Part shown: in pieces, positions 9,655-17,812 of the stretch
Layout of the letters: the number at the start of each line of letters is the position of its first letter
How positions within the stretch are numbered: position 1 is the first letter of the stretch
Assembly: GCF_009758255.1 (NCBI RefSeq)
Contig: NZ_WSEN01000002.1
Coordinates: 248,606 to 312,605, forward strand
From: Microbacterium sp. MAH-37
GTDB taxonomy: Bacteria; Actinomycetota; Actinomycetes; Actinomycetales; Microbacteriaceae
DNA length: 64,000 nucleotides
Direction: 5' to 3'
Notes under the pieces: generated by a model
The model's database searches: none
What the model saw: only the letters and a program-made list of their open reading frames with translations
Told to the model about the DNA's origin: nothing
Program-made: the position numbers and the translations under genes

Positions 9655-11781
9655 GTGGCGCAGAGCATCTACATCACCTCCGCCGAGGGGCACACCGGCA
9701 AATCCACGATCGCGCTCGGAGTGCTCGACGCGCTGATGCGCGTCTCGCCACGGGTGGGGGTGTTCCGGCCCATCGCGCGTTCGACCAGCGAGCGCGACGA
9801 CATCCTCGAGCTGCTGATCGCCCATGACGGCGTGCAGCTCGGCTACGACGAGTGCATCGGCGTCACCTATGACGATGTGCGGGCCGACCCCGACGCCGCG
9901 CTCGCCGCGATCGTCGCGCGTTTCAAGGCCGTCGAGGCGCAGTGCGACGCCGTCGTCGTGCTCGGCAGCGACTACACCGACGTCGCCAGCCCTGCCGAGC
10001 TCGGCTACAACGCCCGCGTCGCCGCGAACCTCGGCGCCCCGGTGCTGCTGGTGCTCTCCGGCCGCGACCAGCAGACCCAGGCGGAGCGGCTCGGGACCAC
10101 CACCGCCCGTACACCGGCGCAGGTCGGTCAGATGGCCTCGCTCGCGATGGCCGAGCTCGCCGCGGAGCGCGCCGAGCTGTTCGCCGTGATCGTCAACCGC
10201 GCCGACCCGGATGCCCTGGAGCCGACGATCGAGGTCGTCGAGGCAGCCCCGCACAAGCGCACCCCGGTGTGGGCGATCCCGGAGGACCGCTCGCTCGTGG
10301 CGCCCTCCATGCGCGGCGTGCTGCGCGCGGTGGACGGACGACTGCTCAAGGGCGATCCGGCCCTGCTCGATCGCGAGGCCCTCGACGTCGTCATCTCGGG
10401 CATGTCGATGGTCAACGTGCTGCCGCGCATCACCGAGGGCGCTGTCGTGGTGATCGCCGCCGACCGCACGGAGGTGCTGCTCGCCGCCCTGCTGGCATCC
10501 GCCTCCGGCACCTTCCCGCAGATCGCGGGCATCGTGCTGAACGGCCCGTTCGAACTGCCAGAGCCCATCGAGCAGCTACTGGAGGGCTTCGAGATCGGCG
10601 TGCCGATCGTCGCGACCGACCTCGGCACCTTCGACACGGCGACCCGCATCATGAACACACGCGGCCGACTCAGCGTGCATTCCGGACAGCGCTACGACAA
10701 GGCGCTCGCGCTGTTCCAGCGACACGTCGACCTCACCGAGCTGACCATCGAGCTGGGCCTGGCGGAATCGTCGGTCGTCACGCCGCTGATGTTCGAGTAC
10801 GGGCTTATCGAGCGGGCCCGCGCCGACCGCAAGCGCATCGTGCTGCCCGAGGGAGGTGACGATCGCATCCTGCGTGCCGCCGCGATCCTGCTCGCGAGAG
10901 ACGTCGCCGACCTGACCATCCTCGGCGACGAGAGCGACATCCGCGCCAGGGCATCCTCCCTCGGTCTCGACCTCGACACCGCGCAGATCATCAGTCCCAC
11001 CGACCCGGCCCTCGTCGAGCGCTTCGCCGCCGAGTATGCGCGGCTGCGCGCGCACAAGGGCGTCACGCTGCAGCAGGCATCCGACACCGTCACCGACGTG
11101 TCGTACTTCGGCACGATGATGGTGCATCTCGGCCTCGCCGACGGCATGGTCTCGGGGGCGGCGCACACCACCGCGCACACGATCCGCCCGGCGTTCGAGA
11201 TCATCAAGACCCGGCCGGGCGTCGAAGTCGTCTCGAGCGTGTTCCTGATGGCACTCGCGGATCGGGTACTCGTCTACGGCGACTGCGCGGTGATCCCCGA
11301 GCCCACCAGCGTGCAGCTGGCCGACATCGCCATCTCGTCGGCCGCGACGGCGCGGCAGTTCGGCATCGACCCGCGGGTGGCGATGCTGTCGTACTCGACG
11401 GGGGAGTCCGGCTCGGGCGCCGAGGTCGACAAGGTGCGCGCGGCCACCGCCCTGGTCCGCGAGCGCGCGCCCGAGCTGCCCGTCGAGGGGCCGATCCAGT
11501 ACGACGCCGCGGCCGACGCCGCCGTCGCACGGGCCAAGCTGCCCGACTCGGCCGTGGCGGGACGCGCGACGGTCTTCGTCTTCCCCGACCTGAACACCGG
11601 CAACAACACGTACAAGGCGGTGCAGCGCTCGGCCGGCGCCGTGGCGATGGGCCCGGTGCTGCAGGGGCTGAACCGGCCGATCAACGACCTCAGCCGCGGC
11701 GCGCTCGTGGAGGACATCGTGAACACCGTCGCGATCACCGCGATCCAGGCGCAGGGACAGACGCAGGGAGAGAACCGATGA
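9655..11781 (+). CDS. pta: phosphate acetyltransferase
   Basis: 708 residues, the long form of Pta. An N-terminal P-loop/BioD-like domain (SAEGHTGKSTIALGVLDAL, residues 9-27) and a DRTGG-type middle domain precede the catalytic PTA_PTB domain (about residues 385-700), which carries RIVLPEGGDDRILRAA, GLADGMVSGAAHTTAHTIRP and FPDLNTGNNTYKAVQRSA. It interconverts acetyl-CoA and acetyl phosphate in the cytoplasm. It overlaps ackA by 4 bp (ATGA), so translation is coupled. Together they make ATP from acetyl-CoA overflow or activate acetate. Confidence 0.96.
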   Translation: MAQSIYITSAEGHTGKSTIALGVLDALMRVSPRVGVFRPIARSTSERDDILELLIAHDGVQLGYDECIGVTYDDVRADPDAALAAIVARFKAVEAQCDAVVVLGSDYTDVASPAELGYNARVAANLGAPVLLVLSGRDQQTQAERLGTTTARTPAQVGQMASLAMAELAAERAELFAVIVNRADPDALEPTIEVVEAAPHKRTPVWAIPEDRSLVAPSMRGVLRAVDGRLLKGDPALLDREALDVVISGMSMVNVLPRITEGAVVVIAADRTEVLLAALLASASGTFPQIAGIVLNGPFELPEPIEQLLEGFEIGVPIVATDLGTFDTATRIMNTRGRLSVHSGQRYDKALALFQRHVDLTELTIELGLAESSVVTPLMFEYGLIERARADRKRIVLPEGGDDRILRAAAILLARDVADLTILGDESDIRARASSLGLDLDTAQIISPTDPALVERFAAEYARLRAHKGVTLQQASDTVTDVSYFGTMMVHLGLADGMVSGAAHTTAHTIRPAFEIIKTRPGVEVVSSVFLMALADRVLVYGDCAVIPEPTSVQLADIAISSAATARQFGIDPRVAMLSYSTGESGSGAEVDKVRAATALVRERAPELPVEGPIQYDAAADAAVARAKLPDSAVAGRATVFVFPDLNTGNNTYKAVQRSAGAVAMGPVLQGLNRPINDLSRGALVEDIVNTVAITAIQAQGQTQGENR

Positions 11782-12998
11782 CCGCCGTCCTCGTGATCAA
11801 CAGCGGCTCCTCGTCGCTGAAGTACAGCCTGCTCGACATGGATCGCGAGACCGAGCTCGCGAGCGGCCTGATCGAACGGATCGGCCAGTCCAGCGGAGTC
11901 GTGTCGCACACGATCCGTCAGGCGGCGGGGCCCGGCGAGCCCGCCACCACCATGCTGGACGCCACGGCGAAGGACGAGCGCCCCGTCGCCGACCACGACG
12001 TCGCGTTCGCGGTCATGCTGGAGCAGTTCGCCGCGCACGGTCCGTCGCTCGACGAGCATCCGCCGGTCGCGGTCGGGCACCGGGTCGTGCACGGGGGCGC
12101 CCGGTTCTTCAAGCCCACCGTGATCACACCACTGGTCGAGATCAACATCGAAGACCTCGCGGTGCTCGCCCCGCTGCACAACCCGGCCAACGTCGCCGGC
12201 ATCCGCTCCGCGCGCAAGGCGTTCCCCACGGTGCCGCACGTCGCCGTGTTCGACACGGCATTCCACCAGACCCTGCCGCCGGCCGCGTACACCTACGCGA
12301 TCGATGCGGATCTCGCGCACGCGCATCGCGTGCGCCGGTACGGGTTCCACGGCACCAGCCACAAGTACGTCAGCGAGCAGGCCGCCGCCTTCCTCGGCCG
12401 CGATCTCGCCGACCTGCGCCAGATCGTGTTCCACCTCGGCAATGGGGCATCCGTCACGGCGATCCGCGGCGGCGAGTCCGTCGAGACCTCGATGGGGCTC
12501 ACACCGCTCGAGGGACTCGTGATGGGCACCAGGTCCGGCGACATCGACGCCGCAGCCCTGTTGCACCTGGCCCGCCGCGCGGGCATGGGAACGTCGGATC
12601 TGGACACCCTGCTGAACAAGCGCAGCGGCCTGCTCGGGCTGGCCGGGCGCAGCGACATGCGCGACATCCTCGCCGGGCGCGAAGCGGGAGAGGATGCCGC
12701 GACGCTGGCCTACGACGTCTACATCCACCGTCTGCGCGCCTATGCCGGCGCGTACATCGCGCAGCTCGGCGGCGTCGACGTGATCTCGTTCACTGCGGGA
12801 GTCGGCGAGAACGCCGCGCCGGTGCGCGCGGACGCGCTCGCGACGCTGGGCTTCCTCGGCCTGCGCATCGATCCCGAGCGGAACGCCCAGCGCGGCGGCA
12901 TCCGGCGCATCTCCGCGGACGACTCGTCGGTCGAGGTGCTCGTGGTGCCTACCGACGAGGAACTGGAGATCGCGCGGCAGACGCTCGCCGTGGTCTGA
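11778..12998 (+). CDS. ackA: acetate kinase
   Basis: 406 residues, normal for the family. Signatures: NSGSSSLKYSLLD at the N-terminus, GHRVVHGG, the phosphate loop HNPANVAGI, FDTAFHQTLP with the catalytic Asp, YGFHGTSHKYVS, and TAGVGEN near the end. It converts acetyl phosphate plus ADP to acetate plus ATP, reversibly. Second gene of the pta-ackA operon. A candidate -10 (TACGCT at 13015-13020) downstream belongs to the next gene. Confidence 0.97.
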   Translation: MTAVLVINSGSSSLKYSLLDMDRETELASGLIERIGQSSGVVSHTIRQAAGPGEPATTMLDATAKDERPVADHDVAFAVMLEQFAAHGPSLDEHPPVAVGHRVVHGGARFFKPTVITPLVEINIEDLAVLAPLHNPANVAGIRSARKAFPTVPHVAVFDTAFHQTLPPAAYTYAIDADLAHAHRVRRYGFHGTSHKYVSEQAAAFLGRDLADLRQIVFHLGNGASVTAIRGGESVETSMGLTPLEGLVMGTRSGDIDAAALLHLARRAGMGTSDLDTLLNKRSGLLGLAGRSDMRDILAGREAGEDAATLAYDVYIHRLRAYAGAYIAQLGGVDVISFTAGVGENAAPVRADALATLGFLGLRIDPERNAQRGGIRRISADDSSVEVLVVPTDEELEIARQTLAVV

Positions 12999-13058
12999 CG
13001 GGCCCTGTCGCCACTACGCTGGAACCGGTCCCATTCCGATCGACGACAAGGGAGAACC

Positions 13059-13790
13059 GTGCCCGAGTCCCTGCCCGACCTTCGTGCCGCCGCCGGAGTC
13101 CTCTTCGACCTCGACGGCGTGCTCACCCCCACGGCCGAAGTGCACATGCGCGCCTGGCAGGCCGTGTTCGACGACGTGTTCGCGCAGTGGGGCATCACGC
13201 CGCCCTACACGGACGACGACTACTACGCGCACGTCGACGGCAAGAAGCGCTACGACGGGGTCGCCGCCGTGATGCACAGCCGCAACGTGGAGATCCCGTG
13301 GGGGCACGTCGACGACGCTCCCACCGAGGACACGATCTGCGGCATCGGCAACCGCAAGAACGCCGCCTTCGCCGCCGAGCTGCGCAGCGGCGGCATCGCC
13401 CCGTACCCGGGATCGCTCGCGCTGATCGAGCAGTTGCGGGATGCCGGCATCCCGATGGGCGTCGTGTCGAGCTCGAAGAACGCCGAGGAGGTGCTCGGCT
13501 CCGCCGGCATCCGCTCCTTCTTCACCGTCGTCGTCGACGGGGTGGTCGCCGAGCGCGACCACCTCGCGTCCAAGCCCGCGCCGGACATGTTCCGCGCCGG
13601 CGCCCTGGCGCTGGGCGTCGAGCCCGCCGAGGCAGCCGCCGTGGAGGACGCGGTGTCGGGCGCGGCATCCGCGGCATCCGCCGGATACGGCGTCGTCATC
13701 GGCGTCGATCGCGGAGCCGGCGAGGCCGCCCTGCGGGATGCGGGCGCGACGAGTATCGTCGATGATCTCGCCCGCCTGCTGGCATCCTGA
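13059..13790 (+). CDS. HAD-IA hydrolase, beta-phosphoglucomutase-like
   Basis: 243 residues. Start GTG 13059 follows AAGGGAGAACC. HAD motifs: FDLDGVLTPTAEVHM (I), VVSSSKN (II), KPAPDMF (III) and VEDAVSG (IV), with a helical cap between I and II. The DLDGV(L/I)xD/T form and the GH65 neighbour 48 bp downstream indicate a beta-phosphoglucomutase role: converting beta-glucose 1-phosphate released by the phosphorylase into glucose 6-phosphate. One caution: motif I has Thr after DGVL where classic beta-PGMs have Asp, so substrate use should be treated as inferred. Confidence 0.85.
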   Translation: MPESLPDLRAAAGVLFDLDGVLTPTAEVHMRAWQAVFDDVFAQWGITPPYTDDDYYAHVDGKKRYDGVAAVMHSRNVEIPWGHVDDAPTEDTICGIGNRKNAAFAAELRSGGIAPYPGSLALIEQLRDAGIPMGVVSSSKNAEEVLGSAGIRSFFTVVVDGVVAERDHLASKPAPDMFRAGALALGVEPAEAAAVEDAVSGAASAASAGYGVVIGVDRGAGEAALRDAGATSIVDDLARLLAS

Positions 13791-13838
13791 TCCCTTCGTC
13801 CTGAGCCCTTCGTCCGAATCCCGATCCACGGAGACCGC

Positions 13839-16328
13839 ATGTTCGACAGCGACCGTTACTCGTCCGATCCCTGGCGTCTCGTCGAGAGCCGCTATGACGC
13901 GGACGGCCTGCCCGAGACCCTCTTCGCGGTGGGCAACGGCTACCTGGGTCTGCGCGGCAACCACATCGAAGGCCGCGGCGCGCACGAGCACGGCACGTTC
14001 ATCAACGGCCTGCACGAGACCTGGCCCATCCGGCACGCCGAGCAGGCCTACGGCTTCGCCGAGGTCGGGCAGACGATCATCAACGCGCCGGATGCCAAGA
14101 TCATGCGCGTCTACGTCGACGACGAGCCGCTGTCGTTCGACGACGCCGACGTGCGCGAGTACAGCCGCACGCTCGACATGCGCACCGGCATCGTGCACCG
14201 CGACGTGCTGTGGGTGACGCCCTCGGGCAAGCGGGTGCGACTGCGCGACGAGCGGATGGTGAGCTTCGACGAGCGCCACCTCGCGGTGATGCGGCTCGAC
14301 CTCGTGGTCGAGAACTCGGATGCCCCGGTGACGATCAGCTGCCAGCTGCTGAACCGGCAGGACGGCGGCACCGTGTACACCGGCACGCCGGAGGCGGCGC
14401 AGAAGGCGGCGGCGGGCAAGGCCGGTTTCGACCCGCGCAAGGCCGAGAAGATCACCGAGCGGGTGCTGCAGCCGGCCGAGTACTGGCAGGACGGGCTGCG
14501 CGCGGCCCTGTCGTATCAGGTGACGGACTCGGGGATGACGCTGGCCGTCGTCGCCGATCACGTGATCGACACCGAGAACGACCACAGCGCGCGCACGCTG
14601 ATCGAGCCGGACATCGCGAAGAACGTGTTCCGGGTGCAGGCCAAGGCGGGCGTGCCGATCCGGCTCACCAAGCTGGTGAGTTACCACACGTCGCGGGGCG
14701 TGCCGCCGCGCGAGCTGGTGGACCGCTGCCGCCGCACCCTCGACCGTGCCGCCGTCGAGGGAGTCGACGCCCTGTTCGCCCGCCAGGCGGAGTGGCTCGC
14801 CGACTTCTGGGAGCGCAGCGACGTGCGCATCGGCGGTCACGACTCCCTGCAGCAGGCCGTGCGCTGGTGTCTGTTCCAGCTGGCGCAGGCCTCGGCGCGG
14901 GCCGACGGTGCCGGTGTGCCGGCGAAGGGCCTCACAGGGTCGGGCTACAGCGGGCACTACTTCTGGGACACCGAGATCTACGTGCTGCCGTTCCTGACCT
15001 ACACGTCGCCGCAGTGGGCGCGCAACGCACTGCGGGCGCGCGTGCTGATGCTGCCGGCGGCGCGCCGCCGTGCGGCGCAGCTGAACGAAGCGGGGGCGCT
15101 GTTCCCGTGGCGCACGATCAACGGCGAGGAGGCGTCGGCGTACTACGCGGCGGGCACCGCGCAGTACCACATCAACGCCGACGTCAGCTTCGCGCTGGGC
15201 AAGTACGTGTACGCCACCGGTGACGTGGAGTTCCTGCGCAGCGAGGCCGCCGACATCGCCGTGGAGACCGCGCGGCTGTGGGCGACGCTGGGGTTCTGGC
15301 GCGGCACGAACGGCGACTCGACATTCCACATCCACGGCGTCACCGGCCCTGACGAGTACACCACGGTCGTCAACGACAACCTGTTCACCAACGTGATGGC
15401 CAGGCACAACCTGCGCCTGGCCGCCCGCGTGGTGCGGACGATGGCGGAGTCCGCTCCCGACGCGTACGCGGCGCTGGTCGCGCGCACCGGACTGGATGCC
15501 GGGGAGCCGGACGGCTGGGAGCGCGCCGCCGAGGCGATGCACATCCCGTACAGCGAGGGGCTCGGCATCCACCCGCAGGACTCGCTGTTCCTGGAGCGCG
15601 AGGTCTGGGACCTGGCGAACACCCCCGACGAGCAGCGCCCGCTGCTGCTGCACTTCCACCCGCTGGTGATCTACCGGTTCCAGGTGCTCAAGCAGGCGGA
15701 CGTGGTGCTCGCGCTGTTCCTGCAGGGCAGCCACTTCACGGCGGAGGAGAAGCTGGCCGACTTCGACTACTACGACCCGCTGACGACCGGCGACTCCACG
15801 CTGTCGGCCGTGGTGCAGTCGATCCTCGCCGCCGAGGTGGGGTACCAGGAGCTCGCGCTCGAGTACTTCCGCGAGGCGCTGTACGTCGACCTGCACGATC
15901 TGCACAACAATGCCACCGACGGCGTGCACGTGGCGTCGGCGGGCGGCGTGTGGTCGGCGCTGGTGAGCGGCTTCGGCGGCATGCGCGACTACGCCGGAGA
16001 ATTGAGCTTCGACCCGCGGCTGCCCGCGGAGTGGCCCTCGCTGGAGTTCCCGATGCAGTGGCGCGGGTCGTCACTGCGGGTGACGATCACCCGCGGGGAG
16101 CTGCGGATGCGGGTGCTGTCGGGCGATCCAGTCTCGTTCACTGTGCGGGGGGCGGCGCACACGGCGTCGGTGGATGCCGATGCCGAGGTGCTGCTGGCCG
16201 GACAGGGGCCGGTGCGCCCAGGTCGACCGACGCTGCGCCAGTTCGCCGACGCCCGCCGCGAGGACGGCACGCTGATGTCGCCGACGGTGCCCGTGACCAC
16301 GACGATCCCGGTGCTCGCGATCGACTGA
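13839..16328 (+). CDS. GH65 disaccharide phosphorylase (trehalose/maltose/kojibiose type)
   Basis: 829 residues, full length for GH65. The N-terminal beta-sandwich begins WRLVESRYDADGLPETLFAVGNGYLGLRG. The (alpha/alpha)6 barrel contains HYFWDTEIYVLPFL and the general acid Glu506 in GVTGPDEYTTVVNDN. The phosphate-binding part includes HPQDSLFLE and LKQADVVL, and a small C-terminal beta domain follows. It splits an alpha-linked glucose disaccharide with phosphate to give beta-glucose 1-phosphate. The upstream HAD gene supplies the matching mutase. Maltose, trehalose and kojibiose specificity cannot be separated by eye. No transporter or regulator gene lies beside the pair. Confidence 0.92.
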   Translation: MFDSDRYSSDPWRLVESRYDADGLPETLFAVGNGYLGLRGNHIEGRGAHEHGTFINGLHETWPIRHAEQAYGFAEVGQTIINAPDAKIMRVYVDDEPLSFDDADVREYSRTLDMRTGIVHRDVLWVTPSGKRVRLRDERMVSFDERHLAVMRLDLVVENSDAPVTISCQLLNRQDGGTVYTGTPEAAQKAAAGKAGFDPRKAEKITERVLQPAEYWQDGLRAALSYQVTDSGMTLAVVADHVIDTENDHSARTLIEPDIAKNVFRVQAKAGVPIRLTKLVSYHTSRGVPPRELVDRCRRTLDRAAVEGVDALFARQAEWLADFWERSDVRIGGHDSLQQAVRWCLFQLAQASARADGAGVPAKGLTGSGYSGHYFWDTEIYVLPFLTYTSPQWARNALRARVLMLPAARRRAAQLNEAGALFPWRTINGEEASAYYAAGTAQYHINADVSFALGKYVYATGDVEFLRSEAADIAVETARLWATLGFWRGTNGDSTFHIHGVTGPDEYTTVVNDNLFTNVMARHNLRLAARVVRTMAESAPDAYAALVARTGLDAGEPDGWERAAEAMHIPYSEGLGIHPQDSLFLEREVWDLANTPDEQRPLLLHFHPLVIYRFQVLKQADVVLALFLQGSHFTAEEKLADFDYYDPLTTGDSTLSAVVQSILAAEVGYQELALEYFREALYVDLHDLHNNATDGVHVASAGGVWSALVSGFGGMRDYAGELSFDPRLPAEWPSLEFPMQWRGSSLRVTITRGELRMRVLSGDPVSFTVRGAAHTASVDADAEVLLAGQGPVRPGRPTLRQFADARREDGTLMSPTVPVTTTIPVLAID

Positions 16329-16343
16329 CCGGCGTCCGGCTCC

Positions 16344-16409
16344 CTGAGCCTGTCGAAGAGCCCCGGTCGTTGAGCGAGCGACGAAGGAGCGAGACGAAAC
16401 GCGCTCAGC
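16344..16409. repeat. REP-type palindromic repeat, two units
   Basis: Unit A is CTGAGCCTGTCGAAG (16344-16358), also present as an inverted pair at 37854-37900. Unit B is a 45-bp stretch (16365-16409) starting GGTCGTTGAGCGAGCGACGA and ending GACGAAACGCGCTCAGC. A same-length relative of unit B sits inside dnaX at 18985-19029, and a longer relative at 19186-19242. It marks the left edge of the immunity-gene island. Confidence 0.75.
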
Positions 16410-16477
16410 TCTTGCTTCCGATTCTCCAGACCGGTACTTGTTGACTCACGCCTGCGAGTCCTCAAAGGTGATTGAAA

Positions 16478-16846
16478 TTGGATAGTGGAGTGATCACCGC
16501 AGAGCTGAGATACATCTACAGCACCGACATCGACGTCGACACCTACCGGTCTCCGACGCCGGATGACGATGGGCAATGGATTCGGCTGATCGTCGGCCCG
16601 AAGGATGCTCTCGGCGAAGAGTCCCTGGACGTGCTCGTGTGCACCTCACATTGGCTCGCTCGTGAGATCCGTGACAACGGGCCACGTCTGGTTCGGCACA
16701 CACTGCTCATGCCCGAGTTCGATATTCATACTGCCGAGGCGATCCTCAGGCGCGAAGTCGAGAAAGCCACCGGGGAGACATGGGAAGACGTCGCACAGTC
16801 GCTGGTTCAGACCGGCTACTGGGAGTTCGACTCCTATCGCCCGTGA
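16478..16846 (+). CDS. Imm8-type immunity protein
   Basis: 122 residues. I place the start at TTG 16478, 7 nt after AAAGGTGA; TTG 16472 is the alternative. The pattern ITAELRYIYSTDIDVDTYRS, then IRLIVGPKDALGEESLDVLVCT.HWL, and the ending GETWEDVAQSLVQTGYWEFDSY match what I know of immunity protein 8, which neutralises secreted polymorphic toxins. No toxin gene lies beside it, so it appears to be an orphan. Its composition is less GC-biased than the neighbours, fitting transfer. The stop TGA overlaps the ATG of the next, broken gene (TGATG). Confidence 0.75.
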   Translation: MDSGVITAELRYIYSTDIDVDTYRSPTPDDDGQWIRLIVGPKDALGEESLDVLVCTSHWLAREIRDNGPRLVRHTLLMPEFDIHTAEAILRREVEKATGETWEDVAQSLVQTGYWEFDSYRP

Positions 16847-17142
16847 TGCGGGTTCTGGGGAAGCGCCCGAGGGGTGCGGACGGAACGGCCATGGAGGATC
16901 CCGTTGAGATCGCACTCACGGGCGATGAGGCGCTCGTCCTGTTCGAGTGGATCACGTGAATCAACGATGGCACGATTCAGGTTCCACGCGGAGGAGCAGA
17001 GCAGCGGATCCTCTGGGACATCGAAGCGGTGCTCGAAACGACTCTTGTCGCACCCTTCAGACACGACTACGACGAGCTGCTCGATGCCGCGAGGGCGAGG
17101 ATTGAGGCTCTCGAGAATCCGGATGGGGAGATCGAGACATAG
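16846..17142 (+). pseudogene. small gene broken by an in-frame TGA
   Basis: Reading from ATG 16846 (or ATG 16891) gives a continuous frame to TAG 17140-17142 with one interruption, TGA at 16957-16959, after ALVLFEWIT. The part after the stop (INDGTIQVPRGGAEQRILWD...) has normal protein character and runs 60 residues. Without the stop the product would be 98 residues (83 from ATG 16891). Both ends are translationally coupled: TGATG with the Imm8 gene and TAGTG with the following gene. This points to a once-functional member of the same operon. The family is not one I can name. A sequencing error at 16957-16959 is the alternative. Confidence 0.7.
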
Positions 17143-17480
17143 TGAAGGGCCCGAACCTTCCGTGGACATCGTATGTATGCTTCGAGATTCCGCCGTGGTG
17201 GGAGCGTGAAGAGCTATCGCGCAGCGCCGCAAGATCTGTGTTCCGGCACTTCGTTGAAGAGCGGGAGCACCGCGTGCAGCTCACATCTCTCCTCGCTACA
17301 GACGGCGTGATCATCGACGGATCGGACCGCGCAATCCAGTCCTTGAACGACTGGTTCCGCGATCAAGTCCAGTCATTGGCAGAAGATGTCCGGATGCCGG
17401 ACGGGCTGACGCTGTCGATCACGGAAGACATCGCCATTCTCCTCGCAGAGACGATGATCGCGAGGGCATCCGAACCTTGA
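17142..17480 (+). CDS. hypothetical protein in immunity island
   Basis: 112 residues from GTG 17142, which overlaps the stop of the broken gene. It is acidic, starts MKGPNLPWTSYVCFEIPPWW, and its second half has LNDWFRDQVQSL...LSITEDIAILLAETMIARA. That helical pattern is reminiscent of the C-terminal part of small actinobacterial proteins found in toxin-immunity loci, but I cannot assign it to a named family. No signal peptide or membrane helix. Confidence 0.6.
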   Translation: MKGPNLPWTSYVCFEIPPWWEREELSRSAARSVFRHFVEEREHRVQLTSLLATDGVIIDGSDRAIQSLNDWFRDQVQSLAEDVRMPDGLTLSITEDIAILLAETMIARASEP

Positions 17481-17487
17481 ATGGCGG

Positions 17488-17760
17488 ATGGAGGAGAGTA
17501 AGAAGCGCGATGACTATCAGTCGCCGGTGATCGCGGGCTTCATCGACGAACCGGATTGGCGCGTCATCGGGCTGTCCGGCAACGTCTACACAGACGCAGT
17601 CCTGATTCTGGAGGACCGTTTCGCGACGCTCCCCGATCTCGAGGTGGAGGTTCGCGGACGGGAGTTCGTGCTCTCGGGCGAGTTCCTGCGCGTTCGCCCG
17701 CAGACGGATCAGTTCCTGACGTACCTGCGCTTGGCGGCCGAGTTCAATACGCCCGGGTGA
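17488..17760 (+). CDS. hypothetical protein in immunity island
   Basis: 90 residues from ATG 17488, which starts 7 bp after the preceding stop. Sequence of the type SPVIAGFIDEPDWRVIGLSG...LILEDRFATLPDLEVEVRGREFVLSGEFLRVRPQTDQFLTYLRLAA suggests an alpha/beta fold with acidic patches, as in many immunity proteins. No family recognised. It is last in the island and ends 40 bp before the dnaX -10 box. Confidence 0.6.
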   Translation: MEESKKRDDYQSPVIAGFIDEPDWRVIGLSGNVYTDAVLILEDRFATLPDLEVEVRGREFVLSGEFLRVRPQTDQFLTYLRLAAEFNTPG

Positions 17761-17800
17761 GCGGAAGCGCACGCCCGGCCGCAGTGTCCGGGGCACACCG

Positions 17801-17806
17801 TAGGCT
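17801..17806 (+). promoter_or_regulatory. -10 box of leaderless dnaX-recR operon
   Basis: TAGGCT followed by 6 nt and GTG 17813. Confidence 0.6.
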
Positions 17807-17812
17807 GTTCTG

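Noticed and set aside
13014..15929. 971-codon open frame on the minus strand across the HAD and GH65 genes
   Set aside because: It is a GC-bias shadow: composition is Val/Arg/His-rich with no domain, while the plus strand carries two complete enzymes.
16957..16959. Selenocysteine codon in the broken gene
   Set aside because: No selenocysteine-insertion hairpin is evident after the TGA, and the context shows no redox motif.
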